Positions 35,311-42,765 of a DNA stretch of 64,000 nucleotides are shown here, piece after piece. The position numbers and the translations under genes are program-made. The first letter of the stretch is position 1, and each line of letters begins with the position of its first letter. Source of the stretch: Neobacillus niacini (lineage in GTDB: Bacteria; Bacillota; Bacilli; Bacillales; Cytobacillaceae); the NCBI RefSeq assembly GCF_023715415.1, contig NZ_JAMBOB010000016.1, positions 1 through 64,000 of the forward strand. Reading direction: 5' to 3'. The notes beneath the pieces were generated by a model. It saw nothing but the letters and a program-made list of their open reading frames with translations. It was not told the DNA's origin and did no database searches.

Positions 35311-35342
35311 GAAGCAGCGGAATCCATTTCCGCTGCTTCTTT
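35311..35342. terminator. Bidirectional terminator
   Basis: GAAGCAGCGGAA and TTCCGCTGCTTC form a perfect 12-bp stem with a 5-nt loop, A-run before and T-run after, between the convergent kynB and copD genes. Confidence 0.92.
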
Positions 35343-36433
35343 CATGAAAGGCTTAACATAAATCCTATATAGCCAGATACGATAAATAATAGACTCATTA
35401 CTAAGGACAAAGCCTTTGGCGCTTTTTTGATAAAAGTAACAATCACTAACGCTAGAAAAAGGATAGCAATTAGAAAAAGGGCTATCGAAACAATCCCAGG
35501 GGAAAAGTGGATAGGAAAATTTATATTACCTGGATGGAAAAAGGAAAAAAGCTTGGAAGCACCTTCAGCTCTAATCATCGAATCAAGTTCATGAGGTGGT
35601 GAAGCCTGTCCAAGCGCACCTGTAATAGAAAAAACAATTAAGATAATTACACTCTCAAGCTTTGCCCATGGAAGGGGATTAAAAGATGAATCTTTTTGCA
35701 GCCTTTTCCGAATCAAAAAGCTATTAATAAAAGCGAAAGCGAGTAATGGCAAAATTGCAATATGCTTAATTAATAATGTCTGCCCATAAGTAATAGCTGT
35801 TACACTTACATAATCGGACAATTCCATGTGAAAAGTCATTAAAGATATACCTGTTAGGGTCGTAATAACTAAACATAAAATAGCAACAGGAGAAAACCAC
35901 TTCAAGAATTTCAGCCAATGATCATGGTTCCGTGAAAACCAGCTCACCACCATCAGGATTCCAACCCAAGTTGTGATCGCAAGAAAGTGGGCGGTATGTA
36001 TGAAGAAACCGGCCATTTTGGATAAGGATGCAGCATGGCTGGACCAGCCAAGGGAAGCGATTAAGATGAGTGTAAAGGCTAGACCTGTCAAAGAGAATAA
36101 AGGTTTTTGTTCAAGTTTAATGGGAAGTAGATAGATGAACAGGATCAACGAAATAAAACCCGTACTGATCCAGGTCTTGCCTACCTCGAAATTTGTTAAC
36201 ACAGATTTAAGGGTATAGCCTAAACCTAGGTCCTCATATAAATATAGAACAATTTTTAATACCGGTAAAAATGAAAATAAAATAATTCCTAATGCGGAAG
36301 CCAAAAGCACACCTTTTGGTATCCAAATTTCTGGTCGGGCATTTTTGGGAATGAGATTCAAAATAAAGCTTCCGAGTAACAATGAAAAACAACTATAAAG
36401 TAATGCCTCACTTACAATTCCTGCAATAAACAT
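35342..36433 (-). CDS. CopD-family copper resistance/uptake membrane protein
   Basis: A 363-residue protein with about nine membrane helices. It belongs to the CopD/YcnJ C-terminal family; typical pieces are FFIHTAHFLAITTWVGILMVV near 145-165 and ALGQASPPHE near 285. It probably moves copper across the membrane, usually with a CopC-type binding domain. The gene directly upstream (start of the operon) encodes only a signal peptide, a spacer and one helix rather than a complete CopC. Confidence 0.85.
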   Translation of the reverse strand: MFIAGIVSEALLYSCFSLLLGSFILNLIPKNARPEIWIPKGVLLASALGIILFSFLPVLKIVLYLYEDLGLGYTLKSVLTNFEVGKTWISTGFISLILFIYLLPIKLEQKPLFSLTGLAFTLILIASLGWSSHAASLSKMAGFFIHTAHFLAITTWVGILMVVSWFSRNHDHWLKFLKWFSPVAILCLVITTLTGISLMTFHMELSDYVSVTAITYGQTLLIKHIAILPLLAFAFINSFLIRKRLQKDSSFNPLPWAKLESVIILIVFSITGALGQASPPHELDSMIRAEGASKLFSFFHPGNINFPIHFSPGIVSIALFLIAILFLALVIVTFIKKAPKALSLVMSLLFIVSGYIGFMLSLS

Positions 36434-36688
36434 CTAGATTTGTTTCCTCCTAAAAATCAACCAATAGCTTCCGAAGCCCAAAACAATAATTAAGCCCATT
36501 ATAGCTGGGAACACATAATTTATCATAGAGGGATTTTCTGAGGTCGTGTTATTTATCTCCGTAGCTTCTTCTTTCATTACCGCTTCAGTATCTGGGGCAG
36601 TAGTATGGGAATGCGCAAAGATAGGTGAACCAAATAAAAAGAACAACAAACAGGAGACCAGAGTAATTTTATTTAACATCATTTTCAA
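36434..36688 (-). CDS. Small anchored protein, CopC-like remnant
   Basis: An 84-residue protein with a cleavable signal peptide ending ...SPIFA, a mature start HSHTTAPDTEA, an acidic/Asn/Thr linker and a C-terminal helix (about 55-77) with a basic tail FRRKQ. This is the frame of a CopC protein (His-rich mature N-terminus, C-terminal anchor) with the beta-barrel missing. It abuts copD. It may be a deleted copC or a genuine short partner. The HSH at the new N-terminus could still bind copper. Confidence 0.7.
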   Translation of the reverse strand: MKMMLNKITLVSCLLFFLFGSPIFAHSHTTAPDTEAVMKEEATEINNTTSENPSMINYVFPAIMGLIIVLGFGSYWLIFRRKQI

Positions 36689-36831
36689 CTCCGATATATT
36701 GTTTTCTTGCTGCTCTTCATTCTACCACCAATCAGAAGAGGTTATATCAAATTAAAGATAATGTTCACAATACGTTCAAATATTAATATGACCTAATCCT
36801 ACTATGGTTATATACTAAAACATAGTTTAAC

Positions 36832-36845
36832 TTGACATATATCAA
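36832..36845. promoter_or_regulatory. FNR-type box upstream of the DUF2249 gene
   Basis: TTGACATATATCAA matches TTGAT-N4-ATCAA with one change. Its centre (36838.5) lies 41.5 bp before a start point predicted from the -10 candidate TACACT (36868-36873), which is the classic class II activation position. Confidence 0.65.
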
Positions 36846-36910
36846 TTTTCAAAATACAAAATGGTGTTACACTCGGAGATATCATTACTTAATGAGGAGA
36901 TGAAAAAAGG

Positions 36911-37165
36911 ATGAGCAGTTTCCAAATAGAAAATCAAAGAGCCGTCATAGATATTCGCGAAAGAGTCTTAAAGGGCGAACATCCACGACGGGAAATCATA
37001 AATTTTGTAAAGTCAGCACCTGTGGGTACTATATTTGAAATTCATTTACCACATCGTGGAGAGCCACTGGTTGCGACTTTTCAATCATTAGGAATGAATG
37101 CGATTGTAAATGAAATCGAACCAGCACACTTTCGTCTTATGGCAATAAAGTTGAATGAAATTTAA
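36911..37165 (+). CDS. DUF2249 domain protein
   Basis: An 84-residue single-domain protein of the DUF2249 type, with DIRERVLKGEHPRREIINFVKSAPVGTIFEIHLPHRGEPLV. The family is often encoded near nitrite/NO reduction genes and has a small alpha/beta fold related to TusA; its biochemical role is not established. Expression is probably driven by the FNR-type box at 36832. Its end overlaps the end of the convergent FNR gene by 4 bp. Confidence 0.82.
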   Translation: MSSFQIENQRAVIDIRERVLKGEHPRREIINFVKSAPVGTIFEIHLPHRGEPLVATFQSLGMNAIVNEIEPAHFRLMAIKLNEI

Positions 37166-37866
37166 CCAAATTCAGAGATCCTTTTTAGTTGGTCTAGCTC
37201 TAGAATCTGTATCTGCCTTTGCCCTTCCAAGCGAATAATATTTTTGGACATAAAAGTCAAAAGCTTTCTGCTTACAGATTCTGGGGTTGTTCCGATAAAA
37301 CTTGCTAAATCCTTCTTTGTAATTGGCAGCGTAAAAGCCTCATTCTTGAAGTTCATTTTTTCATGGAAGAGTAGAAGAGCCTTTGCTAGTCTTTGTTCAA
37401 CTTCCATTAAACTTAGATTCCCCATGGATTCATCTGCTTCATAAAGACGATCGTTCATAGCGACTAAAAAGCGGAACGCCATATCTGAATTACCCTCCAT
37501 CGTTTTTAAAAAGTCCTTCTTTTCGATTGAACAAATCATCGTTTGCTGGACGGTTTCAGCATTAATATAATGTTTTTCATCTCTTAAAAGAGAATATAAG
37601 CCAAAAAAATCTCCAGGAAACAGAAGTCGAACAATTTGCTCTTTTCCGTCTGCAGATGTTTTCGTTAATTTTATCAGCCCTTCACTCACGACAAATAACG
37701 TACTAGAGCGTTCGCCTTCTCTAAAAACATATTCTCCTTTATGTGCCATTCGGCTGTGCGTTACCTTCCGCAATTGCTGAATATCCTCCTCATTCAGTCC
37801 TTTAAAAACAGGAACAGTGATGAGGCATGATGATTCATGTGAGCAATGTTCGCAACACATAGTCAA
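37162..37866 (-). CDS. Crp/Fnr family regulator with E. coli-type FNR cysteines
   Basis: A 234-residue regulator with an N-terminal cysteine motif C5-x2-C8-x5-C14 (CEHCSHESSC), a further Cys112, a cyclic-nucleotide-type beta barrel, a long dimer helix, and a C-terminal helix-turn-helix. The recognition helix TTPESVSRKL has Glu196, Ser199 and Arg200 in the spacing by which E. coli FNR reads TTGAT. Bacillus subtilis Fnr carries its cluster at the C-terminus instead. Matching boxes occur on both sides of this gene. It should therefore be an oxygen- or NO-responsive [4Fe-4S] activator. Confidence 0.88.
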   Translation of the reverse strand: MTMCCEHCSHESSCLITVPVFKGLNEEDIQQLRKVTHSRMAHKGEYVFREGERSSTLFVVSEGLIKLTKTSADGKEQIVRLLFPGDFFGLYSLLRDEKHYINAETVQQTMICSIEKKDFLKTMEGNSDMAFRFLVAMNDRLYEADESMGNLSLMEVEQRLAKALLLFHEKMNFKNEAFTLPITKKDLASFIGTTPESVSRKLLTFMSKNIIRLEGQRQIQILELDQLKRISEFG

Positions 37867-37923
37867 CCACTCCCTTAGAGTATTCGTTACTATAAAGTTT
37901 ATCTTTCTTTATTTATATTTGTA

Positions 37924-37937
37924 GTGATTTATATCAA
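37924..37937. promoter_or_regulatory. FNR-type box in the fnr-flavodoxin divergent promoter region
   Basis: GTGATTTATATCAA matches TTGAT-N4-ATCAA with one change. It lies about 48 bp from a start point predicted for the minus-strand fnr gene from TATAGT (37889-37894). Confidence 0.55.
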
Positions 37938-37940
37938 CTC

Positions 37941-37954
37941 TTGATGTTAGTCAA
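37941..37954. promoter_or_regulatory. Second FNR-type box, before the flavodoxin gene
   Basis: TTGATGTTAGTCAA matches TTGAT-N4-ATCAA with one change. It is 17 bp from the first box and about 40 bp before the start predicted from TATAAG (37975-37980). Confidence 0.6.
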
Positions 37955-38007
37955 TGTTTCCTTTCCAACTTTCTTATAAGATTAAGAAAAACAAGAGGTG
38001 AATAAGA

Positions 38008-38472
38008 ATGAATGCAGCTTGTTTAATCGTATATGCAAGTATGACTGGTAATACTGAGGACATAGCACACACAATAGCCGAAGGAATTCAACTGTCAGGC
38101 AGTGAAGTTGAGATAAAGGATATAATAGAAGCAGATGTGAATGAACTTCAAAACTACAGTGGTATCCTGCTGGGTGCATACACTTGGGGTGACGGTGAAC
38201 TCCCTGATGAGTTTATCGATTTTTATGAAGAAATGGATGGCTTAAACTTACAAGATAAAATAGCTGCGGCCTTTGGGTCCTGTGATTTTTCATATGAGCA
38301 TGTAGGGGGCGCTGTTGATATTCTAACAGATAAACTAGAGAATCTAGGTGCAAAGGTCGTTAACAGTGGATTGAAAATTGAGCAAACCCCTACTAATGAG
38401 GACAAAGAAATTTGTATTAATTTTGGCAAATCCTTTGGAGCTGCCATTAAAGAAAAGGAGAGATTCAAATGA
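38008..38472 (+). CDS. Flavodoxin
   Basis: A 154-residue FMN-binding electron carrier. The phosphate-binding loop YASMTGNTEDIAH lies at residues ~9-21, and the flavin-stacking segments are GAYTWGDGELPDEF near 52 and FGSCDFSYEHVGGAVD near 90. It is preceded by two FNR-type boxes, which suggests induction under low oxygen. It overlaps the next gene (ATGA), so the two are translationally coupled. Confidence 0.93.
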   Translation: MNAACLIVYASMTGNTEDIAHTIAEGIQLSGSEVEIKDIIEADVNELQNYSGILLGAYTWGDGELPDEFIDFYEEMDGLNLQDKIAAAFGSCDFSYEHVGGAVDILTDKLENLGAKVVNSGLKIEQTPTNEDKEICINFGKSFGAAIKEKERFK

Positions 38473-38678
38473 GTATCATTCAGTTGTCATTAAATGATGT
38501 TGCCTGCTCTGGGTGTATAGGGAAAATCAAGAGGAAAATAAAAAGGTATAACGGAATAGAGAAAGTTAGGATTTTGGCAGGAAGCGGGAAAATTGAAATA
38601 AACTATAATGATGCGATTATTGAATTGGAGGAAATAAACTCCACGATTCATAAACTGGCGATAAGAACATTTGATTAA
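38469..38678 (+). CDS. HMA-like heavy-metal-associated domain protein
   Basis: A 69-residue protein with the ferredoxin-like HMA pattern: beta strand SIIQLSLNDVACSGC containing a CxxC pair (Cys13, Cys16), a helix, RILAGSGKIEINY, and a second helix. It is copper-chaperone-like, although the usual GMxCxxC context is altered to DVACSGC. It is coupled to flavodoxin by a 4-bp overlap, an unusual pairing. The metal is not determined. Confidence 0.72.
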   Translation: MSIIQLSLNDVACSGCIGKIKRKIKRYNGIEKVRILAGSGKIEINYNDAIIELEEINSTIHKLAIRTFD

Positions 38679-38728
38679 TAGATTGATTCTCTCTGTTAAA
38701 TAATAAACAAAAACAGGGGGGGATTTTT

Positions 38729-39568
38729 TTGGAGCAAAATCAAGACAGCAAGTTTGAAGGAGCATTTCTACCGATGACCTCCATTGGCAGCGGAATGGGT
38801 ATGGCCGTTTTGTCAGATGTATTTTGTTATACGAACAAAATCGTCAATTTAGCCTTAGTGGGAAATGAGAATGAATTTGTCCTTGTCGATGCAGGTATGC
38901 CAAAGAGTGCCGATGAAATTATCGAAATGATTGTAGAACACTTCGGTGAACAGGCGCGACCAAGTGCCATCATTCTGACTCATGGTCATTTTGATCATGT
39001 TGGTTCACTGGTTGAACTTCTAGAAAAGTGGCGAGTTCCTGTTTATGCACATGAATGGGAAATTCCTTATTTAACAGGAAAAAAGGATTATCCACCAGGG
39101 GACCCAAGTGTGGATGCAGGAATGGTGGCAAAAATGTCCCCGATGTTTCCGAATCATGGGATTAATATTGGGGAACAAGTAAAGGCTTTTCCACAGGATG
39201 GTTCCATCCCTCATATGCAGGGATGGAAATGGATTCATACCCCAGGGCATACTCCTGGTCATGTTTCATTCTTTCGGGAAGAAGATCGAGCTTTAATCGC
39301 TGGGGATGCCTTTGTCACTGTGAAACAAGAATCACTTTATAAAGTACTAACGCAAACCCAGGAAATAAGCGGGCCGCCTCGATATTACACAACGGACTGG
39401 GAGGCCGCCTATGAGTCCGTGAAAAAGCTGGAAGCATTGAAGCCGGAAGCTGCTGTAACCGGGCATGGCCTTCCAATGAGCGGGGAAGAGTTAAGAGAGA
39501 ATTTAAGCTATTTAGCAGTTAATTTCAGAGAAATTGCTATGCCGAAGAATAGCCGATATACAAACTAA
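38729..39568 (+). CDS. MBL-fold metallo-hydrolase
   Basis: A 279-residue metallo-beta-lactamase-fold enzyme. Metal-ligand motifs are HGHFDHVG near residue 86-93, HTPGHTPGH near 170, and GDAF near 192, with a final GHGLPM near 245. Ligands for two metals are intact. The TTG start follows AGGGGGGGA. The substrate is unknown. It appears monocistronic and ends in a strong terminator. Confidence 0.87.
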   Translation: MEQNQDSKFEGAFLPMTSIGSGMGMAVLSDVFCYTNKIVNLALVGNENEFVLVDAGMPKSADEIIEMIVEHFGEQARPSAIILTHGHFDHVGSLVELLEKWRVPVYAHEWEIPYLTGKKDYPPGDPSVDAGMVAKMSPMFPNHGINIGEQVKAFPQDGSIPHMQGWKWIHTPGHTPGHVSFFREEDRALIAGDAFVTVKQESLYKVLTQTQEISGPPRYYTTDWEAAYESVKKLEALKPEAAVTGHGLPMSGEELRENLSYLAVNFREIAMPKNSRYTN

Positions 39569-39579
39569 CTGATTATCGA

Positions 39580-39609
39580 AAAGTACATGACATCGGGCAT
39601 GTACTTTTT
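39580..39609 (+). terminator. Rho-independent terminator
   Basis: AAAGTACATG and CATGTACTTT form a 10-bp stem with an 8-nt loop and T run. Confidence 0.92.
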
Positions 39610-39629
39610 CAATTTTAAGATATTAGAAT

Positions 39630-39730
39630 TGGAGTGACCGAAGAGTAAGCTGAAAAAGGATTTGAGTAACTCCAGCCCATCTGGAGTGACCGAAGAGTAA
39701 GTTGAAAAAGGATTTGAATCACTCCAGCCC
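39630..39730. repeat. Two tandem 49-bp hairpin-ended repeats
   Basis: Copies at 39630-39678 and 39682-39730 (period 52) differ at only three or four positions. Each begins TGGAGTGACCGAAGAGTAAG and ends ACTCCAGCCC, so the ends TGGAGT/ACTCCA (TGGAGTGA/TCACTCCA in copy 2) can pair. It lies in a 274-bp intergenic region with no gene. Confidence 0.9.
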
Positions 39731-39842
39731 TTATGATACCCGGGGGAATGGGTTTTTTATGGACACAATTTCCTAAATAGGTTAGTATCAGAGGCGTGTA
39801 TGGATATAATATGTAGAAATGAGATAAATAAAGGAGTCATAT

Positions 39843-40979
39843 ATGATAAATAACTTAAGCCCTTTTTTACAAGAAAACTGGGAAAAGTCCGGATTTCAAC
39901 AACCTACTTCCATTCAGGAAACAGCAATCCCTCTAGTTCTTGAAGGTAAAGATTTGATTGCAGAATCTCCAACTGGTACGGGCAAAACACTTGCTTATTT
40001 ACTGCCGTTATTAAATAAAATCGAATCTACTTCACAATCCCTGCAGGCTGTTGTATTGGCATCTTCACAGGAACTGGTCATGCAGGTTTATCAAGAATTT
40101 CAAAAGTGGTCAGAAGGCAGTGGAGTAAGAGGCACCTCCATAATAGGCGGGGCAAACGTAAAACGTCAGCTTGAAAAATTGAAAAAACGTCCCCATGTGA
40201 TATTTGCTACGCCTGGGCGTTTATTTGAATTAATCAAACAGAAAAAAGTGAAAATGCACGAGGTGAAGCTTGTCGTTTTGGATGAAGGCGATCAACTGCT
40301 GATTCCGGAGCATATTAACACGGTCCAAAATATTGTTAAATCAACAATGGGTGACCGCCAAGTTGTATTATTCTCAGCAACAATGAAAGCTGGGACTGAG
40401 AAATTGGCAAAGGAAATTACCAAGGAACCTGAAATCCTTCGAATTGAAAAGGATGAACTGGCTTCTTCTGGAGACGTTGAGCATATCTATTTTCTAGCTG
40501 AACCGAGAGATAAGATTAAGCTCCTTGAAAAGATTGTTCGTTTAGAAAACATCAAAGCACTTGCATTTATTAATGATATTGGCGAAATTCAAGTTTACAA
40601 AGAAAAGTTCAATTTTAAAGAATTGTCCACTGGAATTTTACATAGTGACATGAAGAAATTGGAACGACAAGCAGAGCTTAAAGCTTTTCGTGATGGTAAA
40701 ACAAAAATGCTAATCGCAACAGATGTGGCAGCGAGAGGACTGGACATTCAAGGTGTTACACATGTTGTTCATGTGGACTTTCCGAGGGACATTGCCCAAT
40801 ATGTGCATAGAGCTGGCAGAACAGGAAGAATGGGTGCAGATGGTACCGTTATTTCCTTAGTGACAGAGCGTGAAGAACGAGAATTAAAACGGTATTGCCA
40901 AGAACTAAATGTCACGCCTAGTAAGAGAATATTCTACAAAGGGCAAATTGCTGAACCAGAACAAAAAGCAAGGCGTTAA
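39843..40979 (+). CDS. yfmL: DEAD-box-type RNA helicase, YfmL-like
   Basis: A 378-residue RNA helicase core without C-terminal extension, matching the compact YfmL type. Motifs: Q motif QPTSIQETAIP, Walker A SPTGTGKT, motif II DEGD in place of DEAD, motif III SAT, TDVAARGLDIQG, and motif VI HRAGRTGRMG. YfmL-type helicases help ribosome assembly in Bacillus. The DEGD variant keeps the two catalytic acids. The ATG follows AAAGGAG. Confidence 0.82.
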   Translation: MINNLSPFLQENWEKSGFQQPTSIQETAIPLVLEGKDLIAESPTGTGKTLAYLLPLLNKIESTSQSLQAVVLASSQELVMQVYQEFQKWSEGSGVRGTSIIGGANVKRQLEKLKKRPHVIFATPGRLFELIKQKKVKMHEVKLVVLDEGDQLLIPEHINTVQNIVKSTMGDRQVVLFSATMKAGTEKLAKEITKEPEILRIEKDELASSGDVEHIYFLAEPRDKIKLLEKIVRLENIKALAFINDIGEIQVYKEKFNFKELSTGILHSDMKKLERQAELKAFRDGKTKMLIATDVAARGLDIQGVTHVVHVDFPRDIAQYVHRAGRTGRMGADGTVISLVTEREERELKRYCQELNVTPSKRIFYKGQIAEPEQKARR

Positions 40980-41067
40980 CCTCCAGACAGTAGGGATACC
41001 TGCTGTCTTCTTAAATTTGCAGGATTTTCATAAATTTTATAGAATTTCTATCACAGGGGGGATGACC

Positions 41068-42531
41068 ATGGAAAATCCTAAGTTAAAGAAATATCTAAAT
41101 GAATGGATAGAGGAAGCAACAATTACTCAAATGCAGGAAAAAATGACGAACGGAGAGCTTACATCTAAAGAACTTGTGATGCTGTATCTACATAGAATTT
41201 CTGTTTATGATAAAAAGATTCACTCAATCATTGAGGTGAACCCAGATGCGCTGCATATCGCAGCAGCTCTTGATACAGAACGCAAGGAAAGCGGACCACG
41301 CAGTGCGCTGCACGGGATTCCCATTCTAATAAAAGATAATATTGATAGTGCGGATAAAATGCATACAAGCGCAGGTTCTTTAGCTTTAAAGGATTCCATT
41401 GCCTTAAAGGATTCTTATGTTGCAGAACAGTTACGGAAAGCAGGAGCAGTTATTCTTGGGAAAACAAATATGACTGAGTGGGCAAACTTTATGGCAATTG
41501 GTATGAAAAGCGGTTATAGTTCACGAGGCGGTCAAGTATTAAATCCCTATGGTCCTGATAAATTTATTGTTGGTGGTTCTAGTTCAGGTTCAGGTGCAGC
41601 AGTTGCGGCAAATTTAGCTGCAGCGGCAATTGGAACGGAAACGTCGGGATCAATTTTGAATCCAGCCTGTCAAAACTCATTAGTAGGAATCAAACCGACA
41701 GTGGGACTGATCAGCAGAAAAGGAATCATACCGATTGCCCATACCCAGGATACAGCTGGACCAATGGCTCGAACTGTCATGGACGCGGCAATTTTATTGA
41801 ATGCTTTAACAGGTAAAGATGAGGATGATGCAATAACTAGAACAAATCCACTCATGGAGAAGGATTTTACAGAGCATCTACGTAAAAACGGACTTAAAGG
41901 TAAAAGAATCGGCATAGCCTCAGAAGGATTCATCGAACAGGTAAGTGAAGAAAAGCAAAAGATCTATCATGATGCTGTCGCCATTTTGGAGGCAGCAGGC
42001 GCAGAAGTAATTGAACAAATAGAAATTCCGTCTGCGAAAGTAAAATGGTCTTATGATGTTTTAACGTATGAATTTAAACCAGACTTAAATGCCTATTTAA
42101 GGAATCTTCATCCGTCTGTACCAATTAGAACGTTAAAAGACTTAATTCAGTTTAATAAGGATAATGAAGAGCAAATGCTTAAGTTTGGACAAGCAGTATT
42201 AGTGGAGTCAGAGGCTACTAGTGGTTTATTAACTGAGTCAGAATATGTATCGGCCTTGGAATTTGATCAGTACCATTCTACGGAGCGGGGAATTGATTAT
42301 GCATTAGAGACGTACCAATTGGATGCGATTCTTTTCCCTAGTGAGGAAGGTTCACATATTAGCGGCAAAGCTGGTTATCCATCTGTTGCTGTTCCTGCTG
42401 GGTATACTCCACAAGGTGAACCTGTAGGAATAACCTTTGCTGGGACCGCTTATAGCGAACCACAGCTGATTGAAGCCGCCTATGCTTTTGAACAGTTAAC
42501 AAAGTTCCGAAAAGCACCATTTCTAGGATAG
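41068..42531 (+). CDS. Amidase signature family protein
   Basis: A 487-residue amidase. Catalytic lysine lies in GIPILIKDNIDS, and the serine pair in VGGSSSGSGAAVAANL and GTETSGSILNPA; the cysteine following (PACQNSLVGIKPT) is as in many peptide-amidase relatives. An in-frame ATG at 41062 sits directly on the GGGGGG ribosome binding site, so 41068 is preferred. The substrate is not known; it is a different subfamily from the amidase at 9220. Confidence 0.86.
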   Translation: MENPKLKKYLNEWIEEATITQMQEKMTNGELTSKELVMLYLHRISVYDKKIHSIIEVNPDALHIAAALDTERKESGPRSALHGIPILIKDNIDSADKMHTSAGSLALKDSIALKDSYVAEQLRKAGAVILGKTNMTEWANFMAIGMKSGYSSRGGQVLNPYGPDKFIVGGSSSGSGAAVAANLAAAAIGTETSGSILNPACQNSLVGIKPTVGLISRKGIIPIAHTQDTAGPMARTVMDAAILLNALTGKDEDDAITRTNPLMEKDFTEHLRKNGLKGKRIGIASEGFIEQVSEEKQKIYHDAVAILEAAGAEVIEQIEIPSAKVKWSYDVLTYEFKPDLNAYLRNLHPSVPIRTLKDLIQFNKDNEEQMLKFGQAVLVESEATSGLLTESEYVSALEFDQYHSTERGIDYALETYQLDAILFPSEEGSHISGKAGYPSVAVPAGYTPQGEPVGITFAGTAYSEPQLIEAAYAFEQLTKFRKAPFLG

Positions 42532-42591
42532 AATAACTTCATTTCTTTTCACTCATACTATTTATGAATTTCTCTAAAAGGAGATGATAGT

Positions 42592-42726
42592 GTGGGAAGA
42601 ACGAAACTCGGAAATGCCAATGCTCAGCGAAATAACAATCGTAAAAAGGGAATGAAAAACAGCGCTGAACTTGTTGAGTTTTCAACAGGTGAAGAATTAA
42701 AACAGAATCGTCCACATGGTAAATAA
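42592..42726 (+). CDS. Small basic hydrophilic protein
   Basis: A 44-residue protein starting at GTG with AAAAGGAGATGATA just before it. It is rich in Asn, Lys and Arg at the N-terminus (GRTKLGNANAQRNNNRKK) and acidic later (AELVEFSTGEEL). Composition and size recall minor acid-soluble spore proteins, but I could not match it to a named one. A strong terminator follows directly. Confidence 0.7.
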   Translation: MGRTKLGNANAQRNNNRKKGMKNSAELVEFSTGEELKQNRPHGK

Positions 42727-42730
42727 AGGA

Positions 42731-42762
42731 ACACGCCTCCTGCTTTAGGAGGCGTGTTTTTT
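42731..42762. terminator. Bidirectional terminator
   Basis: ACACGCCTCC and GGAGGCGTGT form a 10-bp stem followed by T6, before the convergent yhfW stop. Confidence 0.93.
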
Positions 42763-42765
42763 CTA

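Noticed and set aside
39843..40979. Inactivated helicase because motif II is DEGD
   Set aside because: Asp and Glu that bind magnesium are both kept and all other motifs are intact, so activity is expected.
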